Numbered from the stretch's first letter, positions 16,240 to 25,087 are shown. The stretch: DNA of 64,000 nt from Alkalihalobacterium sp048323755 (GCF_048323755.1 NZ_JBLWFS010000020.1:1-64000); one strand, 5' to 3'. Translations and numbers: made by a program. Notes: generated by a model not told the origin, from the letters alone.

Positions 16240-17304
16240 TTAGACTAACAATGCTTCTTTTTCCTTCTTGTATCCAAGGATAATCGTTTTAAACATGTTC
16301 TTATCCATGTTCAATACTTCGTTATTCGTATCATTAAGAAGTTGCGTCGTGTTAGAAATGTCGAAATGAATATCTCGGTTAAAATAAACCGCAAAGCTGG
16401 AGATGAAATCATTTAATACTTTTTCTTCTTTCGACAAGAAAACATCTTCTTTTTTCCTGAATTGAATTTGTGGTAAATCTAGTAACTGGTGAATTAACTT
16501 TAGACCCTCATTATTTACAGGTGGTTTGGGGTTCGTAACATGATATATCGTCTGATTTTGTGCTTTCGATAATCCCGCTAATAAAACTTGACAAACATAG
16601 TCAACAGGCACAATATTTTGACTACCAAAAGGGTTACCAATTATATTAAACACTCTATCCTGATCGTATCCAACTCTAGTAATTCGCTTTTTAAAGACCT
16701 CAAGCCCCTTCAAAAAGCCGTACAAACCAAACCCCGAGTCTGTTTGACCGGTTTTAGAGTCACCTACTATAATCGCGGGTCTAAAAATAGCCACTTTCAT
16801 CGTTTGTCCATAATCCATCACTAGATGCTCGGCTTTACATTTCGTTTCCTCATACGCATTATTAAAACTTCCACTTATATCATGTAATGTTTCTTCAGCA
16901 TACTCTTTATCTCCTAATGTATAAGCTGTACTTACATAATAATAAGATTGAACGCCCAGATTTCTAGCAAACTCTAATGTATTTTGGGTCCCAATATAGT
17001 TTATTTGATTGAGTTCGTCCTTCTTTTTAAAGTCAAATGATAATAATGCAGCGATATGATAAAAGACATCAATGTTGTTCAATAATTTGTTTTGATCCTC
17101 TTTTGTAATGCATAACTCTTTGTTTGAAAGGTCTCCTACAATAACCTCAATCTGAGAGTGTAAATCATTAGGGATTTTATTAAGTAAAGTCTCGCTCTTT
17201 TTTTTCGATCGTGCCAACACATATACTTTATGTTTTGACTGTATTAATTGTAAAATGAGTTGGGTACCTAAAAATCCTGTACCTCCTGTCAAAAATATAT
17301 TCAT
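16240..17304 (-). CDS. Extended SDR, fatty acyl / thioester reductase-like
   Basis: This 354-aa protein begins with a Rossmann fold (FLTGGTGFLGTQLI, residues 4-17). The active-site region has STAYT and YEETK (Tyr and Lys of the extended SDR catalytic set). The sequence resembles the NAD-binding 4 group, which includes thioester reductase domains and fatty acyl-CoA reductases, rather than sugar epimerases. Its phrases are YYVSTAYTLG, NAYEETKCKAEHLV and VPVDYV. It has its own terminator and no operon partner. A role in reducing an acyl thioester fits the lipid-rich neighbourhood but is inference. Confidence 0.78.
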   Translation of the reverse strand: MNIFLTGGTGFLGTQLILQLIQSKHKVYVLARSKKKSETLLNKIPNDLHSQIEVIVGDLSNKELCITKEDQNKLLNNIDVFYHIAALLSFDFKKKDELNQINYIGTQNTLEFARNLGVQSYYYVSTAYTLGDKEYAEETLHDISGSFNNAYEETKCKAEHLVMDYGQTMKVAIFRPAIIVGDSKTGQTDSGFGLYGFLKGLEVFKKRITRVGYDQDRVFNIIGNPFGSQNIVPVDYVCQVLLAGLSKAQNQTIYHVTNPKPPVNNEGLKLIHQLLDLPQIQFRKKEDVFLSKEEKVLNDFISSFAVYFNRDIHFDISNTTQLLNDTNNEVLNMDKNMFKTIILGYKKEKEALLV

Positions 17305-17775
17305 CTCGTTGCTCCTTTCCGAGCTGTAAGGTTGAACTCTCGGTCAAGTATAACAAATACTAACCTCCACTTTCGTTCATAAATCTTTCAATTTTGTGAA
17401 AATACAACCTTACCACTGTAGCAAGCTGTAAAAAAGGAGTCACCAACTACTAATAATATAACGTATAATCTATAGTCCTTTGAGGTATTACCTCGAAATC
17501 AAAAAAAACGAAACTGTAATAAGATAGATACAGGCACTCGATAGCAGCGTATGAACTGTCCGCTTTGCAAAAAATGCGGTTTTTGGATAATTTCACTCCA
17601 TATATGACTTAGTGTAGTAGGAGAATAAAGTCCAGACGCTGATCCAGCAACGAGTGGACTACATATAGACACTTGTTGCTGGTGCGACCTTTCCCCGAGC
17701 GGACTGTGTTTGAATAGTTATGTTCCGAAACGTAGACTTTCTTACCCAAATTACATTCTCTTTTCTTTTATTCTC
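17305..17775. other. Gene-free region with a strong hairpin
   Basis: About 470 bp without a credible coding frame. CCAGCAACGAGTG (17644-17656) and CACTTGTTGCTGG (17670-17682) form a 13-bp stem with one mismatch and a 13-nt loop. A shorter GGACT/AGTCC pairing lies beside it. No U-tract follows on either strand, so it is not an ordinary terminator. The region may be a decayed mobile or repeat element. Confidence 0.5.
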
Positions 17776-18693
17776 TTAACCCGACTTTCTTAAATCCGGT
17801 TTTCCCCTTTTTCCAGACAGCCGCTGGTCTAATAACCCTGTTGTTAGGTATACACCAAGAAATACAAACAAACCTCCCAAGACTTGGACGAATGTAATCA
17901 TCTCACCTAAGATCATACTGATGATTGCTGTGAATACAGGGATCAGGTTTAAAAATATTCCAGACTGACTTGCACCAATTTCTCGGACAGCTATGTTCCA
18001 AAAAATAAAAGAACCAACTGATGGAAACAGGACAAAATAAACAATACCTGTTAACGCTAATGGGCTTAGCTCTGGTATCGGAAATCCTTGCGAAAGCGCA
18101 AAAGGTGCTAAAAGGGTCATTGCAAATAATGTTGAAACTGCCGTTGCAGAAATTGGCGGTAACGTTAGGCGCCTTCCTATAATTGAATAAAAAGTCCAAA
18201 CGATAATCGCTCCAATCATAAATAGATCGCCCTTATTAAAGTCGAGATGTACGATTCGAGTTATGTCTCCTTGCGTTAAAATAACAACAGCTCCTACTAA
18301 AGAGGTAAAAAAACCCAGCAACTGAAGTTTTGACAATTTTTCTTTTAATAAAATGACAGAAGCTACGACAATAACGGCTGGATTCATCGCTGCTACTAAC
18401 GAAGCATTGGTTGACGAGGTAAACTCTAATGCCGAGTACAAAATTAAATTGTAGCCGATAATTCCAAGGATCCCGTTCAGTATTAGAAAAGGCCAATCTT
18501 TTCTTATAAGCTTCCAATTGGGCTTTTCTACATAATAAGCAATCGGGAATAAAAGAAATAATGCTAAAACCCATCTTGAAAACGTCATCCATATCGGGTC
18601 AATCTCATTTACTACATAACTCCCAAAGACAAAATTCCCTGCCCAAAATAAGGTCGCCAAAATGAGCATGAGCCACACTTGATATTTCTTCAC
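17776..18693 (-). CDS. EamA-family (drug/metabolite transporter) permease
   Basis: This integral membrane protein has about ten predicted helices in two EamA repeats (first WAGNFVFG to helix 5, second from MIGAIIVWTFYSIIG), about 305 aa. Such proteins export amino acids, nucleotides or other metabolites. A GTG at 18702 is only 2 nt from AAGG, so the GTG at 18693 (11-nt spacing) is preferred. It is divergent from a ParB-like gene. The substrate cannot be inferred. Confidence 0.85.
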   Translation of the reverse strand: MKKYQVWLMLILATLFWAGNFVFGSYVVNEIDPIWMTFSRWVLALFLLFPIAYYVEKPNWKLIRKDWPFLILNGILGIIGYNLILYSALEFTSSTNASLVAAMNPAVIVVASVILLKEKLSKLQLLGFFTSLVGAVVILTQGDITRIVHLDFNKGDLFMIGAIIVWTFYSIIGRRLTLPPISATAVSTLFAMTLLAPFALSQGFPIPELSPLALTGIVYFVLFPSVGSFIFWNIAVREIGASQSGIFLNLIPVFTAIISMILGEMITFVQVLGGLFVFLGVYLTTGLLDQRLSGKRGKPDLRKSG

Positions 18694-18828
18694 AATAAGC
18701 ACAACCTTTTATGTATTTTAAGTTTGTTTACACTAGTTGTTTCCTCACATTACGTTTAAAACTTAGAAAACAAGAGGAATAAGACAAAAAACCCTTTTCA
18801 TACGTTCTATTTAAGGGGTGAAGGATAT

Positions 18829-19689
18829 ATGGAAATAATGAAAATTCCACTTGCAAAGATAACTCCTGCTTTTGAAATTCAAAGGTGTAAAAGTGTAATA
18901 AACAATATTAAACAACACATGAATTATAGAACCGTATTGTACTTTCCTCTTTTTGTTGAAAAGCAGCCAAACGATAACTATTTACTCATTGGTAGCTATC
19001 AAGATTATTATGCTATTAAAGATACCTTTAGTGATACCAAAAAAAACGTACTACTTCCTTGTGTCATTATCAATACAACCATCACGAGAAAAGAACGTCT
19101 CTTAATCACTTTTCGTTATCTATTACGCTACTCTACGCTAAGCCCTCTCGATAAACACGCACTGTTTGTTCAACTTAGGAAACATATTACAGTAGAAACA
19201 CTTGCTAAAGAAACAGGGCTTACCACTCAAGAAGTAAGTAAATATTTATTTCACCCTAACATCCCGGAAAAGTTTCGTAAATTGTTTTTCTTAGACCGAC
19301 TACTCATACTTAATAAAGTGGAAAAACTTGAATTGGACGAAGACTTAAAAGAAAAATTATATTATTTAGCGCTCTTGCCAGAAGAAGACTCAAAACGACT
19401 AACTTATGAAAAACTCCTGTGCTTTAGACGTTTTTTATGCAATTTCAATGAACAAATTGGAAGAATATCAAAAATAGATAAAGAAACGCTGTTAATAAAC
19501 ATCATTGAGTCAGATTTTTATATGGAGCAATATCTTGAAAGCCTATTGTCTGAATACGTCAATCACTACAAACGAGCTTCTACTCGCATAATAGTAAAAA
19601 AAGAAGTCAATACACTTCCCTTCCCCATTAAAGGACAACAAAACGTAATTAAAATTAAGTTAAAGAACAAAATACTGTTTACTTATTGA
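18829..19689 (+). CDS. ParB-like DNA-binding protein (solo)
   Basis: This 286-aa protein has the layout of the ParB/KorB group. An N-terminal domain carries YLLIGSYQDYYAIK in place of the usual GxRRxxA box, and a helix-turn-helix lies at about 121-141 (TVETLAKETGLTTQEVSKYL). A helical region and a basic C-terminal tail (KIKLKNKILF) follow. The arginine-rich CTP-binding motif of true ParB is not evident. There is no parA, rep or replication gene nearby and no parS repeat was recognised. AAGGGGTG lies 8 nt before the ATG. It is probably a stand-alone regulator; its function is unknown. Confidence 0.65.
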   Translation: MEIMKIPLAKITPAFEIQRCKSVINNIKQHMNYRTVLYFPLFVEKQPNDNYLLIGSYQDYYAIKDTFSDTKKNVLLPCVIINTTITRKERLLITFRYLLRYSTLSPLDKHALFVQLRKHITVETLAKETGLTTQEVSKYLFHPNIPEKFRKLFFLDRLLILNKVEKLELDEDLKEKLYYLALLPEEDSKRLTYEKLLCFRRFLCNFNEQIGRISKIDKETLLINIIESDFYMEQYLESLLSEYVNHYKRASTRIIVKKEVNTLPFPIKGQQNVIKIKLKNKILFTY

Positions 19690-19725
19690 AAAAAGCTTTG
19701 TATTTAAAACAAAAAGTAACAAAGC

Positions 19726-19769
19726 GAAAATAGGGTTCACCTTATATTTAGAACCCTATTTTCTTTTTT
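19726..19769 (+). terminator. Terminator of the ParB-like gene
   Basis: Perfect 13-bp arms GAAAATAGGGTTC and GAACCCTATTTTC with a 12-nt loop are followed by six T residues, 37 nt past the stop. Confidence 0.95.
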
Positions 19770-19893
19770 GAATTATTTGTAAATGATCATGGATTCAGTT
19801 ATTCATAAACTGAAAAGTGTGCGAACTCGTTTACGTTTTTATCAATTATCAACTATGCTTTACATATCCCTACCCCTTACGTATAGCGGCAAC

Positions 19894-20883
19894 CTATAGC
19901 TTAACAACTACTCTACCACGTACTTGCCCATTTAAAATAGATGCTAAGTGCTGTGGCAATTCTTTAAATTCACTTTCGACAGTAATCTTTTCCAAGCTTT
20001 CAGGCTTATAGTCGTCCGCCATGCGTTCCCAAATTACTTTTCTTAGCTTCATTGGACAATATACCGAGTCGATGCCTAACAAATTGACTCCTCGTAAAAT
20101 AAATGGAAATACGGTCGTTGCAACATCCACTCCGCCAGTTAACCCACTTACCGCTACAGATCCACCGTAATGCATTCGACTCAGAAGGGCAGCCAATGTG
20201 TTTCCACCTACAGGGTCAACTGCTCCTGCCCAATATTGTTGATCAAGCGGACGGATTTTTTCAGGAACTACCTCTCCACGAGTTATGACCTCATTTGCTC
20301 CGAGTGTATGTAAATAGTCATGCTCGTTTTCCTTACCTGTACTAGCTACCACTTCGTAGCCACGTTTATGTAGGATGGCTACAGCGATACTTCCAACTCC
20401 TCCAGTTGCTCCCGTAACTAGTACTTTCCCCTTTTCAGGAGTCAAACCATTTTCTTCTAACCGGTGAACAGATAAAGCAGCTGTGAAACCAGCTGTTCCA
20501 TAAGTCATCGCTTCTTTAAGTGTTAATCCTTTTGGTAGAGGAACAATCCAATCTCCTGGAATACGTGCGTATTCACCGTATCCTCCAAAATGTGAAACAC
20601 CAATTTCGTAGCTCGTAGCAATAACCTCGTCCCCTTCTTTATAACGAGGGTCTTCTGAAGATACAACGATTCCTGCTAAGTCGATTCCTGGAATAAACGG
20701 ATAAGATTGAACGATCTTTCCTTTAGGAATACTAGCAAGTCCATCCTTATAGTTCACACTTGTATATTGAACTTCGATTAACACATCACCCTTAGGTAGA
20801 TCGTCGATAGAGACATCTTTAAAACCAAGTGAAAAATTGTCTTCTGTTTTATTGACAACTAGCGCTTTAAATACTTTACTCAC
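19894..20883 (-). CDS. yhfP: Zinc-free MDR oxidoreductase, acryloyl-CoA reductase-like (YhdH/YhfP)
   Basis: This 329-aa medium-chain reductase uses NADPH. The substrate-binding domain begins FKALVVNK and contains SVNYKDGL and PGIDLAGIV. The nucleotide fold is VLVTGATGGVGSIAV, and the late GLTGG stretch is present. YhdH/AcuI-type enzymes reduce acryloyl-CoA or related enoyl compounds. The frame opens at 20913, but GGGAGG lies 9 nt before a GTG at 20883, which is chosen and gives the expected length. It is divergent from a TetR gene that probably controls it. Detoxifying reactive enoyl-CoA during fatty acid or propionate turnover is a reasonable inference. Confidence 0.85.
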   Translation of the reverse strand: MSKVFKALVVNKTEDNFSLGFKDVSIDDLPKGDVLIEVQYTSVNYKDGLASIPKGKIVQSYPFIPGIDLAGIVVSSEDPRYKEGDEVIATSYEIGVSHFGGYGEYARIPGDWIVPLPKGLTLKEAMTYGTAGFTAALSVHRLEENGLTPEKGKVLVTGATGGVGSIAVAILHKRGYEVVASTGKENEHDYLHTLGANEVITRGEVVPEKIRPLDQQYWAGAVDPVGGNTLAALLSRMHYGGSVAVSGLTGGVDVATTVFPFILRGVNLLGIDSVYCPMKLRKVIWERMADDYKPESLEKITVESEFKELPQHLASILNGQVRGRVVVKL

Positions 20884-20970
20884 TTTCGTATCCCTCCCAT
20901 AAGTAAACTTCACAAGGATAATTATAGCAAAAATTATTCTGACTGGTCAAAATATTCATAAAATTAATTT

Positions 20971-20984
20971 TATAGTATACTATA
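20971..20984. promoter_or_regulatory. Candidate TetR operator
   Basis: TATAGTATACTATA is a perfect 14-bp palindrome in the 130-bp divergent region, 31 bp upstream of the tetR start. It overlaps a plausible -10 region. Autoregulation and control of the divergent reductase are inferred. Confidence 0.5.
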
Positions 20985-21015
20985 GAAAAGCAATACCAAT
21001 AAGGTGGGAAATCCT

Positions 21016-21606
21016 ATGAAGAAAAGAGCATTAGAACGAAGAGAACAAATTTTAAGAGCAGCATTTCACGCTGTCGCAGATAAAGGATTTGAAGCGGTAA
21101 CCTTACAAGATATTGCCGATTACGCAGGGGTCAGTAAAGGGGTTACGAATTACTATTTTCAAAATAAAGAAGATGTTTTCTCCTCTTTATTAGAATGGGT
21201 AACAAAACAAATTTATAAAAATGAATGCGAAGCGATTAATGATCAACACACTGCTATGAAAAAACTAGAGGCTTACATCCATTCTGTCTTTATAAGCCCT
21301 GAAAAAAATCGAACGTTTTATAAAGTGTACTTAGATTTCATTGCACAAGCGAGTCGAAATGAGAGATATCAGCAAATAAACCTACAGTTTTATGAAAATT
21401 GTTGGGGATTAGGAAGAGAAATCATTGCTGTTGGACAAGAGGAAGGCGTCTTTTCAAAAGAACTTGATATCAAGAAATCGGCAAAAATGATAAGAGCAAC
21501 TATTGATGGTTGTTTAATCCAATGGTTAATGTGTAATCAAGATGATCTTCATGAACTTTATAAGAAAAGCTGCTTCCAAACTATTGTTCGCTTTTTAAGA
21601 AGATGA
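21016..21606 (+). CDS. TetR/AcrR-family transcriptional regulator
   Basis: This 196-aa repressor has a TetR N-terminal domain (REQILRAAFHAVADKGFEAVTLQDIADYAGVSKGVTNYYF, residues 8-47) and a helical ligand-binding C-terminal domain. The start is the ATG at 21016, with AAGGTGGG 7 nt upstream, rather than the GTG at 21004. It is divergent from the acryloyl-CoA-reductase-like gene and so probably its regulator. Whether it also recognises the three AACCGGTT sites nearby is open. None of those sites lies in front of its own gene. Confidence 0.88.
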   Translation: MKKRALERREQILRAAFHAVADKGFEAVTLQDIADYAGVSKGVTNYYFQNKEDVFSSLLEWVTKQIYKNECEAINDQHTAMKKLEAYIHSVFISPEKNRTFYKVYLDFIAQASRNERYQQINLQFYENCWGLGREIIAVGQEEGVFSKELDIKKSAKMIRATIDGCLIQWLMCNQDDLHELYKKSCFQTIVRFLRR

Positions 21607-21654
21607 TCATAAAAGGTTCGAGTCCTTGTTTAGGTAATACATATTTCCATAGAT

Positions 21655-21687
21655 CAGGGTGCACACGGCAAATCGCCCAGCACCCTG
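21655..21687 (+). terminator. Terminator-like hairpin after the tetR gene
   Basis: CAGGGTGC and GCACCCTG form an 8-bp stem around a 17-nt loop about 50 nt past the stop, with only three T residues following. Confidence 0.5.
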
Positions 21688-21702
21688 TTTAAGATGAGGT
21701 AA

Positions 21703-21888
21703 TTATATATCCTTGGAACCGCCATTTGCTTTCTTTTTTGTATTATTCAACTGACGGTTTTTTTGTTGATTTTCAACTGCGATATTTCTTTCACCACCGT
21801 CTGCAAGCTCTTCTGCAAACTCATGGTCTACTACATCATCACTTAATACAAGGTCTAAAGGACGACCTCTATGTTTTCTATGTGGCAT
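21703..21888 (-). CDS. 61-aa hydrophilic small protein
   Basis: The protein starts MPHRKHRGRPLDLVL and is rich in Asp, Glu, Asn, Gln and Lys, ending in a KKKANGGSKD tail. It has no hydrophobic segment or signal. The ATG at 21888 is chosen because GGAGG lies 7 nt upstream; a GTG at 21894 overlaps that site. Its size and composition resemble the small hydrophilic proteins abundant in sporulating Bacillaceae, but I do not recognise the family. Confidence 0.65.
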   Translation of the reverse strand: MPHRKHRGRPLDLVLSDDVVDHEFAEELADGGERNIAVENQQKNRQLNNTKKKANGGSKDI

Positions 21889-22038
21889 GTTCACCCCTCC
21901 TTCTAAGCATTATTTTTTGTCAGCGGGAACTTTTTTATGATTTAAAAATTAGCCACCTATTGCTAATTTACAAGGTAATTATTAGTACTTTTATTTCAGT
22001 TGAAACACCCTCCTGATTTTTGCTCTCGTGGGCACGCC

Positions 22039-22079
22039 AATACAAAAAAGAGGCTGACTGTTAGCCTCTTTTTTGTATT
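22039..22079 (-). terminator. Terminator of the GPH symporter gene
   Basis: A perfect 17-bp inverted repeat (AATACAAAAAAGAGGCT and its complement) with a 7-nt loop lies 8 nt past the symporter stop, with T-runs on both strands. Confidence 0.95.
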
Positions 22080-22086
22080 GATAATA

Positions 22087-23463
22087 TTAGTTAACAGATT
22101 TACGTTTCTGAAGTTCAGCTAAGATCGTTGGATACTCTTTGTCAATTTTGAACATAAGCAATAAAATGATCTGAACTACAGCCAAAGCTAATGGGATATA
22201 AATATTGAGTGCCAATATCATGTTGATAGCTAAGGTAGGTTGCTCAGCAGCCCCCCCCAAATATCCACCAATACCTAATAACCAACCAATTAATGCGAGA
22301 CCAATGCCCGTTCCAATCTTAATTCCAAAGCTAGCTCCACTATTGACGAGTCCTTCTGTTCTCATACCAGTTTTGTACTCACCATATTCAATCGTATCGT
22401 TAATCATTGCAAATACTAATGCAATCGCCGGCATTGCACCTAAACCTGCTATAACAGTTCCAATTAAGAAAGTTGTTAAGTTTGTCGGGTCTATTCCTTT
22501 TACGATTTGACCCACAATAAATACCGCTGCCCCGAGCATCGCCACATTTCTCTTTCCAATCTTTGCAACTAACGGTCCAATAAAGAACAAGCCAATAATC
22601 ATTGGGCCGGATAAAGCAAGTCCGATAATTGGGAACAAGTTAATATCGCCTAAAATCCATGCTGCGTAATATAAACCGGCACCTTGAGTTAACCCAATTG
22701 TTGCATAGAACGTAACACAAAATGCTGTTACAATGATCCAATATTTGTTATTAAATAAAGATTTTAATGATTTTTTTATGCCTAAATTCTCTTCATGGTG
22801 AACTGAAGCGGAAACTGCCCTTTCCTTTACGAAACGGAACGTAATGAATAAGCAAAGAACAGTAATAAATCCGTAAATTGCAGCTAGAGCTGTCCACCCT
22901 AATGAGGCGGCCACCGGTTGTGTCAATGTCATAACAATCATCGTACCAACCATTATAAAAATTGCGGAGTAAATATTTGATAACGAGCGACTATGTTGAT
23001 GTTGCGTCATGACTCCAAGCAATGTTTTATAAGGAATAGATACAGCCGTATACAGCAAAATAAATAATATGTACGTAATGTAAGCATATACGATCTTACC
23101 ATTACTACTAATATCCGGAACGGAAAACAGCAAGACTGTAGTAATCGCTAACGGGAAAGACATCCATAGCAACCACGGACGTGCTTTTCCATGTTTTGAT
23201 TTCGTGCGGTCAACAACAGACCCCATACCTAAATCAGTAACACCATCAAAGAGACGTGCGATTAGCATAAGGGTTCCTACTGCACCAGCAGCCAACCCTG
23301 CAACATCTGTATAGTAAAATGTTAGGAATGCTCCAATTAATGTCCAGACTGAAAAAATTCCAAAACTACCTAAAGCATAGGCCCACATTTCTTGTTTCCT
23401 TGGCTTTTCTATTTCAATTGGCTTTTGTAACACAGCATTATCATTTAGTTTTTTCGCTAGCAT
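22087..23463 (-). CDS. GPH-family (MFS_2) cation symporter
   Basis: This 458-aa membrane protein has about 12 helices and the glycoside-pentoside-hexuronide family signature around residues 60-95 (LIARLFDGVTDLGMGSVVDRTKSKHGKARPWLL). Characterised members import glycosides or hexuronides with Na+ or H+. AAAGGGGA lies 7 nt before the ATG. It has no glycosidase neighbour and instead sits in a lipid-metabolism region, sharing the AACCGGTT operator with the acyl-CoA ligase and phaR-type operon. A non-sugar organic substrate is therefore possible. Confidence 0.88.
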   Translation of the reverse strand: MLAKKLNDNAVLQKPIEIEKPRKQEMWAYALGSFGIFSVWTLIGAFLTFYYTDVAGLAAGAVGTLMLIARLFDGVTDLGMGSVVDRTKSKHGKARPWLLWMSFPLAITTVLLFSVPDISSNGKIVYAYITYILFILLYTAVSIPYKTLLGVMTQHQHSRSLSNIYSAIFIMVGTMIVMTLTQPVAASLGWTALAAIYGFITVLCLFITFRFVKERAVSASVHHEENLGIKKSLKSLFNNKYWIIVTAFCVTFYATIGLTQGAGLYYAAWILGDINLFPIIGLALSGPMIIGLFFIGPLVAKIGKRNVAMLGAAVFIVGQIVKGIDPTNLTTFLIGTVIAGLGAMPAIALVFAMINDTIEYGEYKTGMRTEGLVNSGASFGIKIGTGIGLALIGWLLGIGGYLGGAAEQPTLAINMILALNIYIPLALAVVQIILLLMFKIDKEYPTILAELQKRKSVN

Positions 23464-23554
23464 GAACGAGTCCCCTTTTGCTACTGCAATAGAATTTGAT
23501 TATTTTCCACGAATATTGAATAAAATTAGAATTATAAGATTATCACTAATATAT

Positions 23555-23605
23555 GTTTGTAAGGGTTTTCATTTCGTGTTTCTTTTAAAACAATACCTTA
23601 CAAAC
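23555..23605 (-). promoter_or_regulatory. Inverted repeat in the symporter leader
   Basis: GTTTGTAAGG (23555-23564) and CCTTACAAAC (23596-23605) are perfect 10-bp arms with a 31-nt spacer, about 90-140 nt upstream of the symporter start. It could be an RNA leader structure or a looping operator. Confidence 0.35.
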
Positions 23606-23656
23606 CAATTGATTTTTTTCAATAACCAACTTAATGCTCTTATCACCTCCGTAGAT

Positions 23657-23670
23657 ACCAATCGGTTAGC
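23657..23670. promoter_or_regulatory. AACCGGTT-type operator upstream of the symporter gene
   Basis: ACCAATCGGTTAGC differs at two positions from the palindrome at 15663-15676. It lies about 190 bp upstream of the symporter start, ahead of the leader repeat. Confidence 0.5.
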
Positions 23671-23746
23671 CAACGACAAAACCACCCTAGCCGTAATATC
23701 TTTGTTATTTTAGATTATTAATTTAATTGACTATTTTGTATATATT

Positions 23747-23792
23747 TTTTTGTCGACATACCTCTAGGGAGCCGTTAGATATTTTGTCGATT
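23747..23792. promoter_or_regulatory. Paired TTTTGTCGA elements upstream of the symporter gene
   Basis: TTTTGTCGACA (23747-23757) and TTTTGTCGATT (23782-23792) lie in the same orientation, 35 bp apart, and resemble Spo0A boxes. The rest of 23793-23986 is AT-rich with no gene seen. Confidence 0.35.
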
Positions 23793-23986
23793 TATTTTAG
23801 TTTAACAAGATGAAATTACTTTTGTTTTATATACAAAGTAAGTTTTTCGGAAAATTGAGTATGAAAAAAAGGTCGAATTATGACTAACGATTTTGTGGTT
23901 TTTTAGAATATTTTTAGTTTTCAATGAAATGATGGTTATATAAAATAAACAAACGTGTTTAACTAACAAAATTGAAAATAAAAAAA

Positions 23987-24012
23987 CGAGATTTCCTTAT
24001 CGGTTCATCTCG
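23987..24012 (-). terminator. Terminator of the patatin gene
   Basis: CGAGAT and ATCTCG arms lie 12 nt past the patatin stop. On the minus strand seven T residues follow immediately. Confidence 0.7.
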
Positions 24013-24023
24013 CTTCTGTACTC

Positions 24024-24938
24024 CTATTCCTTATTTAAATATTGAAGTATAGTATCCTTTTTCTCCATAAATACACTTCTTCCTAATTCACTAAGTTCAT
24101 CGATATATTCCACTTCATCAAATGGAATTTCCTTACCTAGTTCGCTGTTAATACGAAGATAATGATCACCTAAAAGATGATGACAATGGTAGGAAACAGA
24201 TTCGGATGATAAATGTAAAGCTAAATCTAATAACTTTGGGGTCACTTTCATTGATGGTAAATGGAAGGGTAACCATTCTTTTATGCCCCAATCCATGTTA
24301 TCGTCCTCAGTGAAATCAATGTTTTGCTGTCCCGTACCGATAGACATTATTTTAATATCATTTAATCGTTTTTGAAAAAAGTCCATCGCCTCAGTAACAC
24401 AAACTAAAGACGGATTATTGGCCCACAGTCCCCCATCAATGGATAAATACTTATTTTTTACTTTATTAGGCGGGAAATAAACAGGTGCTGAACAAGATGA
24501 CAGGACAGCGTCCCATAGTTTAACTGTTAAATCACTAGTTTCAGGGTGTCCATAGTTGGACCGATGAACAAATGGCTTTCCGTGTGTTAAATCCACCGCT
24601 GGAATTAGTAGTGGCTTTTCAATATCTTCTAAAGATGCATTTCCAAATCCCTCTTGTAAAAATTGTCTTAAATATTCATCACTGTATACGCTTCTAAAAA
24701 TTCCAACCTTCGTTTGCCGAACGAAAATTTTCTTACCATATTTTTTATAATCTTCAAGTACGTCTTTCATTTCTTTGTTCATAGATATGGAAGCAGCAAT
24801 TATCGCTCCCGTACTTGTCCCAGCAACCGCATCAAACAGATCACCAACAGCACAATCAAACTCTTCTTCAAGCGCTTGTAAAATGGCAAGTGCGAATACA
24901 CCGCGGATGCCACCCCCATCAATACATAACATTTTCAT
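24024..24938 (-). CDS. Patatin-like phospholipase
   Basis: This 304-aa acyl hydrolase carries the Ser-Asp dyad of patatins. The oxyanion loop is DGGGIRG (residues 7-13), the nucleophile Ser42 in GTSTG and the acid Asp168 in DGG. The wording GGGIRGVFALAIL and FDAVAGTSTGAIIAA is the CapV-like/plant-patatin type rather than the RssA type. CapV enzymes are effectors of CBASS antiphage systems, but there is no nucleotidyltransferase, ubiquitin-like or other CBASS gene nearby. This is therefore more likely a housekeeping lipid hydrolase. The frame opens at 24947; the ATG at 24938 with AGGTG 6 nt upstream is preferred. Confidence 0.88.
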   Translation of the reverse strand: MKMLCIDGGGIRGVFALAILQALEEEFDCAVGDLFDAVAGTSTGAIIAASISMNKEMKDVLEDYKKYGKKIFVRQTKVGIFRSVYSDEYLRQFLQEGFGNASLEDIEKPLLIPAVDLTHGKPFVHRSNYGHPETSDLTVKLWDAVLSSCSAPVYFPPNKVKNKYLSIDGGLWANNPSLVCVTEAMDFFQKRLNDIKIMSIGTGQQNIDFTEDDNMDWGIKEWLPFHLPSMKVTPKLLDLALHLSSESVSYHCHHLLGDHYLRINSELGKEIPFDEVEYIDELSELGRSVFMEKKDTILQYLNKE

Positions 24939-25087
24939 TCTATTCACCTAAGCTTTTTATATGTTATCCTTTATTATCTCCTAAGTTTAAACGAAACAAA
25001 AGGATATAGCCTTACGCAAGTTAACATTTTTATCATTTTATCTGTATAATTTTAATTCAATTTTAGAAGGAATTATTTAGCGCAAAA

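Noticed and set aside
18829..19689. Integrated plasmid replication/partition region
   Set aside because: Only a divergent ParB-like gene; no ParA, Rep, iterons or resolvase.
23464..23650. Short frames behind GGAGGTGATAAGAGC in the symporter leader
   Set aside because: Frames are under 26 codons and interrupt the inverted repeat; more likely untranslated leader.
24024..24938. CBASS defence locus based on the patatin
   Set aside because: No CD-NTase, Cap2/Cap3 or other defence gene within 10 kb either side.
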